Shown here: positions 46,093-55,800 of the stretch, piece after piece
Layout of the letters: every line of letters starts with the position of its first letter
Position numbering within the stretch: the stretch's first letter is position 1
Source: Marivirga arenosa
GTDB lineage: Bacteria; Bacteroidota; Bacteroidia; Cytophagales; Cyclobacteriaceae
DNA: 64,000 nucleotides
Assembly: GCF_030503875.2 (NCBI RefSeq)
Contig: NZ_CP129968.2
Coordinates: 1,240,001 to 1,304,000 of the forward strand
Reading direction: 5' to 3'
Translations under genes and position numbers: made by a program
Notes under the pieces: generated by a model
What the model saw: the letters and a program-made list of their open reading frames with translations, nothing else
What the model was told of the DNA's origin: nothing
Databases searched by the model: none

Positions 46093-46518
46093 TTATAGAG
46101 TTATACTTTTGTATCCTTTTTTCTGAAGTTGAAAATTGTAAAGAATACCATTTTCAACCGTTTCTATTTCTTGAGGGATTTTGGTTTTATCTACTTTGAA
46201 TTTGTTGAGAGAAAATCCGCATGCTATAATTTTTACGCCTGCATTATCCGCTTTTTTAATAAACTTATTGATTTTATCAGAATCAGTAATATCTCCAATT
46301 TCCTTCCCGCAGATTATAATTTTAAATTCCCCAAAGTTTTCTCCATCTTCTGCTTTGAGAGCTTCAGCAGTAAGAAGTATCGGTTGGAGTTGTGGTATTT
46401 TTTTGGTTATCACCACATAGTTGATTTTATCTTCATTTCCTGAATGTTGAGCATTTAAATTGTGGGCTCCAAAAAGTATAGTTAAAATAAGTAAGGAGCT
46501 AAATATGTAATTTTTCAT
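46093..46518 (-). CDS. Exported DsrE/DsrF-like protein
   Basis: A 141-aa protein, start placed at 46518 to give the signal peptide MKNYIFSSLLILTILFGAHNLNAQ. The mature fold shows FGEFKIIICGKEI and DNAGVKIIACGFSLNKFKVDKTKIP, with the Cys in KIIACGFSL resembling the conserved Cys of DsrE-type sulfur carriers. It directly precedes the nucleotidase/SoxB-like gene. A periplasmic sulfur-transfer role fits the cluster but is inferred. Confidence 0.78.
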   Translation of the reverse strand: MKNYIFSSLLILTILFGAHNLNAQHSGNEDKINYVVITKKIPQLQPILLTAEALKAEDGENFGEFKIIICGKEIGDITDSDKINKFIKKADNAGVKIIACGFSLNKFKVDKTKIPQEIETVENGILYNFQLQKKGYKSITL

Positions 46519-46766
46519 GTTTATTGTATTTTGGTTCATTCTATTAAGAATTTAACCGGTAATAGTTTGATTTTAAATAGACAGATTTCCCTATTTAATT
46601 TTATAAATAATTGAGTGAGCATCACGCATTTTTCCGTTAAGCAGAAATACATCCGATATAAGATGTAATTTGATTAGTTTTCAGTGTAAATCTGAATTTG
46701 ATTTTATGCAATAAACTTACATCAAATTCAAAACTGAGAAATGAGCAATACTTAGAATAAAAATTG

Positions 46767-47129
46767 TTAGAAAAGCCGTGGTGGAGGAGAGTCTTGATCT
46801 AAATAGAGGTAAAGTAGTCTTGAAATAATGAATTTATTAAAAGACTTAACATGTTTAAAAACATAAAATTTTAAGGTAGAGAATTCGAATTTAAATTCAG
46901 TATTACAAAAACTTAATATAATAATTGATTGAGAGTTCTGAGTCTCATTTTGATCAATTTGAATAGGTTTGTGAGAAGATTTTATGTTGTTAACCTTTTT
47001 ACAGTAAGGATTGTAAAAAGAAATGATACTAGGGTCAAGCAAATTATTAAGCCCTTTGGCGTCTACCGCCAATGACTTTCCTACAAAAATGTAGATTAAT
47101 AAAATTGCTATCTTAACCTTGTAACTCAT
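46767..47129 (-). CDS. Small exported protein of unknown function
   Basis: A 120-aa frame with a signal-peptide-like start (MSYKVKIAILLIYIFVGKSLAVDA) and a tail ending DSPPPRLF. I do not recognise a family. A near-consensus -7 element (ATATTTTG, minus strand) sits 3 nt before the ATG at 47129, suggesting a near-leaderless mRNA. An imperfect inverted repeat resembling the sulfur-operon site lies at 47169-47182. Low-complexity AT-rich content keeps confidence modest. The flanking gaps 46519-46766 and 47130-47290 hold nothing else I can support. Confidence 0.45.
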   Translation of the reverse strand: MSYKVKIAILLIYIFVGKSLAVDAKGLNNLLDPSIISFYNPYCKKVNNIKSSHKPIQIDQNETQNSQSIIILSFCNTEFKFEFSTLKFYVFKHVKSFNKFIISRLLYLYLDQDSPPPRLF

Positions 47130-47289
47130 GTGCAAAATATAAATTGCACAATAATATAATATTTATTTGTATCATTTGTAACATATAGGATATAATTCTT
47201 TTAAAGGCAGTAATTTCCATATATAATTATTTAAAATAAGCTTTCATATCCTACATCTATTTTGGCAACCTAAAGGGGGTAGTGCAAAA

Positions 47290-47318
47290 AAAAAAGACCT
47301 CAATTAAGAAGTCTTTTA
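47290..47318 (-). terminator. Probable terminator of aceBA
   Basis: On the minus strand AAAAGAC (from 47317) pairs with GTCTTTT and runs into a long T-tract (47295-47286). The stem is short but the T-run is strong. It lies 50 nt after the isocitrate lyase stop. Confidence 0.65.
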
Positions 47319-47368
47319 ATATTAACCACAATTAACTGTGGACTACGGAAACGAAATTTAAATTAGTT

Positions 47369-48643
47369 TTAAAACTGAGCTTCTTCAGTGGAACCTTTCA
47401 AAGCTGTTGTTGAAGCCTTTCCTTGTGTTACGGCATTTTGAACCGCATCAAAATATCCTGTACCTACAAAGGCTTGATGTTTAACGGCTTTAAAGCCTTG
47501 TTTTTGTAACGCAAATTCTCTCTGTTGTAATTCAGAGTAACCTGCCATGCCTTTATTTTTATAGGCAGTAGCTAATTCGAACATGGCGGTATTTAAAGCG
47601 TGGAATCCAGCTAAAGTAATGAACTGAAATTTATACCCCATTTCAGCTAATTTCTCTCTGTATTCTAGCATCTCATTTTCTGTTAACTTAGCCGCCCAAT
47701 TGAAAGAAGGGGAGCAATTGTAGGCCAACATTTTATCTGGATATTTTTCCTTTATCGCTTGAGCAAATTCTCGAGCTTCTCCTAAATCTGGATGTGAAGT
47801 TTCACACCATACCAAATCCGCATAAGGAGCATAGGATAAACCTCTGCTAATCGCTTGTTCTAATCCATTTTTTACTCCAAAGAATCCTTCAGAAGATCGC
47901 TCACCTGTTAAGAATTCACGGTCTCTTTCATCAACATCTGAAGTTAAAAGGTTAGCAGCATCAGCATCAGTTCTAGCAATGATGAGCGTTGGCACATCCA
48001 TCACATCTGTTGCTAGGCGAGCTGAAATTAATTTATTTATGGCTTCTTGTGTTGGTACTAATACTTTCCCTCCTAAATGACCACATTTTTTGGCAGATGA
48101 TAATTGATCTTCAAAATGAACTCCTGCAGCACCCGCTTCTATCATGCCTTTCATCAGTTCAAAAGCATTTAAATTGCCACCAAAACCAGCTTCAGCATCT
48201 GCAACGATAGGCGCCATCCAGTGGATATCACCTTCACCACTAACAGATTGAATTTGATCTGCTCTTAATAGAGCATTATTGATTCTTTTCACCACATTTG
48301 GTACGCTGTCCGCAGGATATAAACTTTGATCAGGATACATTTGTCCGGCCAAGTTAGCATCTGCCGCTACTTGCCATCCACTTAAATAGATTGCTTTTAA
48401 TCCAGCTTGAACTTCCTGTACTGCTTGATTACCAGTTAAGGCACCCAATCCCGCCACATAATCTTCCGATTTCAGAAGATTCCATAATCTTTCTGCTCCT
48501 AAACGTGCTAAGCTATGATCAATTTTTACAGTACCAGCAAGCTTAACTACTTCTTCTGCAGTATAAGTCCTTTCCACATCTTTCCATCTTGGGTTAGTAT
48601 CCCATTCTGCAATTAGTTTATTAATTTTTTCTTGAGTATTCAT
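47369..48643 (-). CDS. aceA: Isocitrate lyase
   Basis: A 424-aa glyoxylate-bypass enzyme that cleaves isocitrate to succinate and glyoxylate. The active-site signature [16 protein letters not shown] carries the catalytic Cys. [30 protein letters not shown] and [10 protein letters not shown] are all present. It follows the malate synthase gene by 26 bp in the same operon. It allows growth on acetate or fatty acids. Confidence 0.98.
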   Translation of the reverse strand: MNTQEKINKLIAEWDTNPRWKDVERTYTAEEVVKLAGTVKIDHSLARLGAERLWNLLKSEDYVAGLGALTGNQAVQEVQAGLKAIYLSGWQVAADANLAGQMYPDQSLYPADSVPNVVKRINNALLRADQIQSVSGEGDIHWMAPIVADAEAGFGGNLNAFELMKGMIEAGAAGVHFEDQLSSAKKCGHLGGKVLVPTQEAINKLISARLATDVMDVPTLIIARTDADAANLLTSDVDERDREFLTGERSSEGFFGVKNGLEQAISRGLSYAPYADLVWCETSHPDLGEAREFAQAIKEKYPDKMLAYNCSPSFNWAAKLTENEMLEYREKLAEMGYKFQFITLAGFHALNTAMFELATAYKNKGMAGYSELQQREFALQKQGFKAVKHQAFVGTGYFDAVQNAVTQGKASTTALKGSTEEAQF

Positions 48644-48669
48644 ATTTTTAAGATTTATAGGTTATTTGT

Positions 48670-50265
48670 TTATTGTAAATGAGGGTATGCTTTCAAGGTC
48701 AAGAAGTCCTCAAATTCTTCACTTTTCACTAGCTTTTTAAGTAAATCTCTGGCAATAGCTAGCTTTCCACTTTCTACTCTTTCCTGGCCTAATAATTCTT
48801 TTACTTTTTCCGTTTCTTCCTCAAGGAGCATACAGAATAAGGCTCTATTAAATATCTTACCACATTTCAGAGATACTTGGTGATGATACCATTGCCATAG
48901 TTGCGCTCTGCTAATTTCAGCGGTGGCTGCATCTTCCATTAAATTATAAATGGCAGCTGCTCCTATGCCTTGTAACCATGATTCTATATACAGCAGAGCA
49001 ACATTTATATTCATTCTTACTCCTTTCTCTGTAATTTCACCATACATTACTTGAGGAGATGTTAAAGCTGAAGCAGAAGTGGAAAACTCTTCTCTTAAAA
49101 TATGTTTCTGATGTGGTTGATCGCCTATGATTTGATCAAATACTGCTTCTACACTTGGGATTAATGCGGGATGGGCTACCCAGCTGCCATCATATCCTGC
49201 TAGAGCCTCTTCAGTTTTGTCATTTCTTACGGTATCAAATATTTTTTCATTCTTCTCTTTATCCTTTGTTGGGATGAAGGCAGACATTCCACCTATAGCA
49301 TGGGCGCCACGTTTATGGCAGGTTTTCACTAATAAATTAGCATAAGCCTTCATAAAAGGCACTTGCATTGTCACTTGATTCCTATCGGGAAGGATATAAT
49401 CTGGTTTATGTCTGAATTTTTTAATGAAACTGAAAATGTAATCCCATCTTCCTGCATTCAATCCAGCCATATGCTCTCTCAGTTCATAAATAATTTCTTC
49501 CATTTGAAATGCAGCAGTAATGGTTTCAATTAGAACAGTAGCTTTTATGGTTCCATTGGGAATACCTAATTCATTTTGAGCAAATTCAAATACTTCATTC
49601 CATAATCTAGCTTCAAATCGATTTTCGAGTTTGGGAAGATAAAAATATGGACCGCTACCTTGTCTGATTAATTCGTGTGCATTATGAAAGAAGTATAAGC
49701 CAAAATCAAACAATGAAGCAGATATAGGTTCGCCATTTACCAAGAAGTTTTTTTCGGAGAGATGCCATCCTCTTGGGCGAACTTTTAAAACTGCTCTTTC
49801 CTTATTCAGTTTATATTTTTTACCGTTAGGTGCAGTAAAATCTACTTGATTTCTTATTGCATCATATAGATTTATTTGACCCTCCATTATGTTTTTCCAA
49901 CTTGGACTGGTGGCATCTTCAAAGTCAGCCATGAAAACTTTAGCGCCAGAATTCAAAGCGTTTATGATCATTTTTCTGTCAACAGGTCCTGTGATTTCCA
50001 CTTTTCTATTTTGTAAATCCTTTGGTAATGGATCGATTGACCAATTAGGATCATTTCTGATGTCCTCAGTAGTTTTAGGGAAATTTAAGTTTTTACCGTT
50101 TCTTAGTTGGTCATAAACTTGCTCACGTTTTCCAATCAATTCATACCTATTATCACTAAACTTTTCATGTAGTCTGTTCAAAAACGAGATTGCCTCATCA
50201 GTTAAAAGATTAAATTCTTTTTGCTTCGGTTTTCTGCTCTGTAATTGTTCGATTGATGTTTCCAT
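48670..50265 (-). CDS. aceB: Malate synthase A
   Basis: A 531-aa enzyme joining glyoxylate and acetyl-CoA to malate. Signatures include VFMADFEDATSPSW, LKVRPRGWHLSEK, the metal-binding VLIETITAAFQMEEI, LAGYDGSWVAHPALIP and NLMEDAATAEISRAQLWQW. It is the first gene of aceBA. Its promoter and several GCGAAT-type palindromes lie in the 207-bp space shared with the divergent regulator gene. Confidence 0.98.
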   Translation of the reverse strand: METSIEQLQSRKPKQKEFNLLTDEAISFLNRLHEKFSDNRYELIGKREQVYDQLRNGKNLNFPKTTEDIRNDPNWSIDPLPKDLQNRKVEITGPVDRKMIINALNSGAKVFMADFEDATSPSWKNIMEGQINLYDAIRNQVDFTAPNGKKYKLNKERAVLKVRPRGWHLSEKNFLVNGEPISASLFDFGLYFFHNAHELIRQGSGPYFYLPKLENRFEARLWNEVFEFAQNELGIPNGTIKATVLIETITAAFQMEEIIYELREHMAGLNAGRWDYIFSFIKKFRHKPDYILPDRNQVTMQVPFMKAYANLLVKTCHKRGAHAIGGMSAFIPTKDKEKNEKIFDTVRNDKTEEALAGYDGSWVAHPALIPSVEAVFDQIIGDQPHQKHILREEFSTSASALTSPQVMYGEITEKGVRMNINVALLYIESWLQGIGAAAIYNLMEDAATAEISRAQLWQWYHHQVSLKCGKIFNRALFCMLLEEETEKVKELLGQERVESGKLAIARDLLKKLVKSEEFEDFLTLKAYPHLQ

Positions 50266-50297
50266 TTGATTATCAGATTTTTAAATGATCGATGCTT

Positions 50298-50370
50298 CAA
50301 ATGTAGGTTAGCGAAAATTAATTTACAAGCGAATATTCGCTGTAAGAAATTATTCGCTATATTAGCGAAT
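50298..50370. promoter_or_regulatory. aceBA promoter with GCGAAT palindromic operators
   Basis: On the minus strand TTG (50328-50326), 20 nt, then TACATTTG (50305-50298) fit the Bacteroidota promoter. The perfect 14-bp palindrome AGCGAATATTCGCT (50328-50341) abuts the -33 element. A second inverted repeat, ATTCGCTA-TAT-TAGCGAAT (50352-50370), lies upstream, a TTAGCGAA half-site (50308-50315) is within the spacer, and TTCGCTTA (50428-50435) lies nearer the regulator gene. These are probable sites for the divergent regulator. Confidence 0.75.
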
Positions 50371-50472
50371 GATAAAGAAAGGGCTATACTTAGAAATAGC
50401 TAGATAAAAAAAAATGAAAAAAGTTTGTTCGCTTAACTGGTGAAGGATATCAAAAGGAAAATATTTGAATAA

Positions 50473-51960
50473 ATGTCAGTATCTCAAGAAAATGTAAAGC
50501 TAATTTTTGGATTGAAAGTAAGGCAATTAAGAATTGAAAAAGGGCTTTCTTTTATTCAATTATCAAAACTTACGGGTTTATCAGCGTCCTATTTAAATGA
50601 AATAGAGAAGGGTAAAAAATATCCGAAAATTGAGAAAATAAATATACTTTCTGATGCGCTTGAAATCAATTTCGATGATTTAGTTTCTTTACAATTAAGT
50701 AAGAAGCTAGCTCCTTTGGGTGAATTATTACAATCTAATTTATTTAAAGAATTACCTCTAGAGCTTCTAGGGATAGAACCAGCTCATTTATTAGATTTAT
50801 TAAGTAATGCTCCTGCAAAACTTGGTGCTTTCATTAGTACTCTTATTGAGATCAGTAGAAATTACGGTTTAAGAGTGGAAAGCTTGTATTTGAATATGCT
50901 ACGATCCTATCAGGAAATGCATGATAATTATTTCCAATCTTTAGAGGATGAAGTAATAGCTTTTAAGGAGAAATATTTATCGAAGCATACTTTCCCTTTT
51001 AGCTATGAGCAATTATATGAAATTTTGAATGAACAGTTTAATTATCAAGTTTGGCCAAAGGGGTTGGAACATCATCAGGAGTTAAAAGCCTTAAGATCCA
51101 TGACTATTCAAGGAGAAAAGCCGCAGTTATTAATGAATCCTAAATTGACAGAGCAGCAACAGGTTTTTACCATGGCTAAAGAATTAGGATATCAATTTTT
51201 GAAATTAAATCCGCGACCTTTTACCTCAAGCTGGGTTTCTGTTAACTCTTTTGAGGAGATGTTGAATAATTATAAGGCTTCTTATTTTGCTTGCGCTCTC
51301 TTACTCCCTGCGAAAGAATTTACTGATGATTTAAAATCATTTATTTTACAGCCACAATGTAATTCTGAAATAATATATAATATTTTAGAAAAGTATAGAT
51401 GTACACCAGAAATGTTGATGCATCGGATCACAAACCTATTACCCAAAGAGTTTGGGGTTAAAGAGTTGTTCTTTTTAAGGTTTAGCACTTCCGATAATCA
51501 AACTTTTAAGCTCACCAAAGAAATGCATCTGTCTGGATTGCATAATCCACATGGTACTGCTCTGGACCAACACTATTGTAGAAGATGGGCATCAATAGAA
51601 ATTCTCAAAGAGCTTCAAAATGACAATGTTGTTGCTGAAGATACTGTTAGATGTAAAGTTCAGAAAAGTAAATATGTTAATTCAGATAATGAATATTTGA
51701 TCATAAGCTTAGCCAAGTCAAGCAATAAAAATATAGGTCAAAATAGTAGCGTTTCCATTGGTTTGTTAATCACTCCTCAAATGAAGAAAAGAATAAGTTT
51801 TCATAATGATCCTACGATTCCGATTAGAATTGTAAATGAGACTTGTGAGACATGTCCACTGTATGATTGCAAAGAAAGAGCTGCCAAACCTTATGTATAT
51901 GAAGCCAAACAGCAATTAGATGCAATGAAGAAGGCTGTAGAACTCATGGTTAATTCTTGA
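50473..51960 (+). CDS. RamB/ScfR-type XRE-family regulator of glyoxylate bypass
   Basis: A 495-aa regulator. An N-terminal HTH (VRQLRIEKGLSFIQLSKLTGLSASYLNEIEKGKKYP, residues ~14-50) is followed by a domain resembling ImmA/IrrE but lacking HExxH (FTMAKELGYQFL), and a C-terminal Cys motif CETCPLYDCKERAAKP. This is the layout of short-chain fatty acyl-CoA-responsive regulators such as Corynebacterium RamB, which controls aceA and aceB. It is divergent from aceBA across palindromic sites. A ligand such as an acyl-CoA is inferred. A near-consensus AATATTTG lies just before its ATG. Confidence 0.88.
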   Translation: MSVSQENVKLIFGLKVRQLRIEKGLSFIQLSKLTGLSASYLNEIEKGKKYPKIEKINILSDALEINFDDLVSLQLSKKLAPLGELLQSNLFKELPLELLGIEPAHLLDLLSNAPAKLGAFISTLIEISRNYGLRVESLYLNMLRSYQEMHDNYFQSLEDEVIAFKEKYLSKHTFPFSYEQLYEILNEQFNYQVWPKGLEHHQELKALRSMTIQGEKPQLLMNPKLTEQQQVFTMAKELGYQFLKLNPRPFTSSWVSVNSFEEMLNNYKASYFACALLLPAKEFTDDLKSFILQPQCNSEIIYNILEKYRCTPEMLMHRITNLLPKEFGVKELFFLRFSTSDNQTFKLTKEMHLSGLHNPHGTALDQHYCRRWASIEILKELQNDNVVAEDTVRCKVQKSKYVNSDNEYLIISLAKSSNKNIGQNSSVSIGLLITPQMKKRISFHNDPTIPIRIVNETCETCPLYDCKERAAKPYVYEAKQQLDAMKKAVELMVNS

Positions 51961-52027
51961 TTTTAAATTTATTAGGTGAGAAACTCAAGAAAATCGTATA
52001 TTAGGATATAACAAAACACTAATTATT

Positions 52028-52231
52028 ATGAAGGCAAATATGGGAACGGCTGATAAAGCAATCAGAATTTTATTAGCTATCACAGTGGGTATTTTATATT
52101 ATTTTGGAGTTATTTCGGGTACATTAGCTATAATTCTAGGAGTATTGGCTATCATTTTTATAGCTACTAGCTTTATCAGTTTCTGTCCACTTTATTTACC
52201 ATTTGGAATATCAACCCGGAAGAAATCATAA
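52028..52231 (+). CDS. DUF2892 inner-membrane protein
   Basis: A 67-aa protein with two hydrophobic helices and the DUF2892 pattern (NMGTADKAIRILLAITVGILYYFG... FISFCPLYLPFGISTRKK). Such proteins often accompany rhodanese or sulfur-related genes, and the conserved Cys-Pro may matter. It has its own strong terminator. Function unknown. Confidence 0.85.
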   Translation: MKANMGTADKAIRILLAITVGILYYFGVISGTLAIILGVLAIIFIATSFISFCPLYLPFGISTRKKS

Positions 52232-52233
52232 TC

Positions 52234-52266
52234 AAACAAGCGATACTAATTCAGTATCGCTTGTTT
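52234..52266 (+). terminator. Intrinsic terminator
   Basis: AAACAAGCGATACT (52234-52247), loop AATTC, AGTATCGCTTGTTT (52253-52266): a perfect 14-bp stem after the DUF2892 gene. Confidence 0.92.
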
Positions 52267-52333
52267 ATATAAGAATGCTCAATGCAATTGTTATTGTTTT
52301 TGTAAAAACACCTTCCTTTTTATAATCAAAGTG

Positions 52334-52341
52334 TATATTTG
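52334..52341 (+). promoter_or_regulatory. -7 element of the Rrf2 gene
   Basis: TATATTTG matches TAnnTTTG and ends 5 nt before the ATG at 52347, so the message is predicted to be leaderless or nearly so. No clear TTG is at the -33 position. Confidence 0.55.
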
Positions 52342-52346
52342 CCATC

Positions 52347-52790
52347 ATGATTTCAAAGAAGTCTAAATATGCAATTAATGCTTTAGTGCATTTAGGTAGA
52401 AAGTACGGGGGTGGTCCTATTCTCATTAGCACTATAGCTGAAGAAGAAAATATTCCTCAAAAGTTCTTAGAAGCTATACTGTTAGAATTAAAGAATGATG
52501 GGATATTAGGAAGCAAAAAAGGCAAAGGGGGAGGCTACTATTTAAGAAGAGAACCCGAAAACGTGAATTTAGCTCAAGTTCTTCGTTTGTTTGATGGGGC
52601 TATAGCCTTATTACCCTGCGTTACTTTTAAGTTTTACGAACGCTGTGAAGAATGCAAAGATGAAGAAACCTGCTCTATAAGAGAGGCTTTTCTAAAAGTG
52701 CGTAATGAAACCGTTAAGATTTTTAAAAATCAGACACTCAAGACTTTAGTAGAAAAAGAGAAAAAATTAATAGCTAAAAAGAAAAGCTAA
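52347..52790 (+). CDS. Rrf2-family transcriptional regulator
   Basis: A 147-aa winged-helix regulator: SKYAINALVHLGRKYGGG, IAEEENIPQKFLEAILLELKNDGILGSKKGKGGGYYLRR (recognition helix and wing). The sensory Cys set is LPCVTFKFYERCEECKDEETC, more Cys than CymR-like members and possibly an Fe-S or redox site. It may control the sulfur genes or the DUF2892 gene, but no direct evidence is present. Confidence 0.9.
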   Translation: MISKKSKYAINALVHLGRKYGGGPILISTIAEEENIPQKFLEAILLELKNDGILGSKKGKGGGYYLRREPENVNLAQVLRLFDGAIALLPCVTFKFYERCEECKDEETCSIREAFLKVRNETVKIFKNQTLKTLVEKEKKLIAKKKS

Positions 52791-52807
52791 TACTCTAAAA
52801 AAGGAAG

Positions 52808-55800
52808 TTATTCTTTGTTCAACGGAAATTTGATAATAATTCTGGTGAAATTGTGTTCTTCCGATTCACATTCTAATTTTGCTCCTATTTTTTCAACGGC
52901 TACTTTAACTAAATAAAGTCCAAGCCCATTACCAATCGATTTTTCAGAACCTCTGTAAAACATTTCAAATATTTTAGGAAGTTGTTTTTCAGGTATTCCT
53001 ATACCATTATCTTCAATAGAAAGATAAAAAGTGTTTGTTTTTCTTATTGTACTAAGTTTTATTTCTTTTTGTGGTTTATCGTCATCAAAATAGGTTAAGG
53101 CATTCTCTAACAAATTAAGTAAAATGAGTTCTAACATTTTTACATCAGTTTTCAACTCATTTTCATTTTGTAAATCAAATTTAAATTTAAATTGAGATTG
53201 TTCAACCAATGGACTAATTCTATCCATAACATCTCTAAATACTGTAGGAATGTCAATACTATTATATTCAATTTTTGAATTATAAATATTATGGACTTGC
53301 GTAAGTTTAGCTAAGAGAATATCCATCTCTTTGGTTGTTTTTTCAATTAAATCTAAATATTTATCAGATTTGGCTTCAGGGTTTTCATATCTTGCAAGAG
53401 CTAAAATCCCTTTAATCCTACTTATAGGGCCTTTTAAATCATGAGAAGTTTTATAGGTGAAAGTGTCTAAGTCTTTATTGGTCTGCTGAAGCTTTCTTAT
53501 TGTATCTTTAATTTTTGCTGTTCGCTTTTCAACTCGTTCTTCAAGAGCATGGTTGAGTTCTTGAAGTTTCTCATTGGTGGTGATTATTTTTTGCTGCGAG
53601 CTTTCTAATTCTTCATTTTTTTCTAATATGTCATCACGCTGCTGGCTTATTTCTTCATTTAAATTTTGCATTTTGACTAATTGCTTTTCAATAACCCTTT
53701 TTTGCTGCATTACTTCAAATGTTCTATCGGCTACAATGAGTTTTAGCTTTTTTCGGTGTTGACGAACTCTATATGTATAGGCTAACATTAAAAACCAGAT
53801 AATACCTACAGTTATAACACTAAAAATTAGATATGCCCAGGTGGTTTGATACCAGGGTGGAAGAATACTAAATGTATAAGTAGCAGTGGCTCCTTCTACA
53901 TCATATAAGTTTTTAGATTTAACCTTAAAGGTGTAACTACCTGCTGGTAAGTTGGTATACTCTTTATTGTTTATTGAGGTCCAGCTAGACCATTTTTTGT
54001 CAAACCCTTCTAATTTATATGAGTATTGATTTCTTTTAGGTTGCTCATAAAATAATGCACTAAAACCAAATTTTATGTTGTTATTACTAAAGTCAAATTT
54101 TGGTATTTCATCTTCTGATTGTTGTATAGTTAATGTTGGTATTGAATCCAATCCTTTGTAGGTTTTGTAAATACCAGCAGAAATTAAGGAATCTCTTAAA
54201 CTTACGTTATTTATGAATGTATTAAATTTAATATCATAATTAACTTTAATTTTTTCATCAAATCGATATAATCCTTCACTACCAGCTATCCAAACAACAC
54301 TATCTTCAGATTCATCAACATAAATTGTAGAAAAATTTTGATTTGGAATTACTTTTAATGCTTGGGTGATTTTTAAATAACTACCGTCTTTTTGTCGCTC
54401 ATATTTTATTACCGATTGTTTTTGTGATTCTTCAATTACAGTAATCCAGTAATTACCGAATTTGTCCTGATCAATATTGTTGATGTTTAATTTCTCAGAG
54501 GTAATTTTTGTATGTGGAACAAAAAAATCGCTTGAATCAGCTTTCGGTCTTGCATTAAGAGTATAAAAGCCTTTTGTGGTAGAAAATAAGATTTCATCAT
54601 CAAGAGTTTTTAATATATTGATTCCACTAACATCTGGTAATCCGTGTTTTTGATTGAAAAATTTCCATTTTGGATGACCATTATTATCATTAATCAGATA
54701 GATTCCTTCAGATTTGTAACTTAACCAATGAATGGAATCCATACTTAATGTACTATTGCAAAAGCCATTTATCTCAGGGATATATTCATGTACGTCTTGA
54801 TTTTTGAAATTGTATTTAATTATACCATCATTAAATGTAGTTATTGAAATTGTACTTTCATTAAAATCAAAGGAATTAGTAGCTTTTTGTATCGGGTGAG
54901 TCTTTATGTTTTTACTATCTATTATCTGATACATTCCTTTTTCTCCCATTGCAACTCTAAAATTTTGATATTCAAATATGTGGAATAATCTGTCTTTGCT
55001 AGCTGGTATAAAATTCAGCATACTATTTTTCTTAAGACTATATAAACCATTGAGAGTTGCAAAATATGGAATGGAGTTCTTGTTTGAAATTTCACTAATT
55101 ATGAAGCTGGAATTTTTATTTTTATTCCAGCACATTATTTTTTTATCAGATTGGATTCTAGTGATTCCATCTTGATGTAGTGCCCAAACTCCATTTTGCT
55201 TATCTGAATGTATATTGAAAATTATATTAGTAGGGAAGCCATTTTTCATCCCAATATGATTTATTATCGAACTTTTCAAATTGAAATTAAAAATACCATC
55301 TCTTACTGTTGATGCCCAAAAAGAATTCTCATTACCAGTAATAGATAATACTGACTTACCAAAAGGAAATGTGAGTTTTGTTTCAAAAATAGAATCATTC
55401 TTGAATTTATAGCCTTTATTTGAATTAATGTCTATTATATACAGTTCATCGGACTGGGTTAAATTTGTTACATTATTTCTGATCAAGTTTGGGTTAATTG
55501 TGTTTATCATTGGAATAGCATTTAAACTGTCATTCTCCAGCTTCTTCAATTCTTTATCAACCTCTTTTATATAAATTCTTTCATTATATATAAAGCCACC
55601 AAATCCTTTATTTAATTTCCAGTGTTTAAATTCCGATTGATCATATTGGATAAGGTAATTTAGTGTTATGAAATAAATTTTATCTTTTATACTTAGCGTT
55701 TGAATGACATTGCCAAACTGCTCTATTTGTAATTTTTTTCTTAAAGATTGGTAATATACTTGGCCTAAGCTGTCGGAGTTTAAGTAGCCTATTTCATTAT

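Noticed and set aside
46129..46443. 104-aa plus-strand frame opposite the DsrE-like gene
   Set aside because: Antisense shadow of a clear family member; no start signal.
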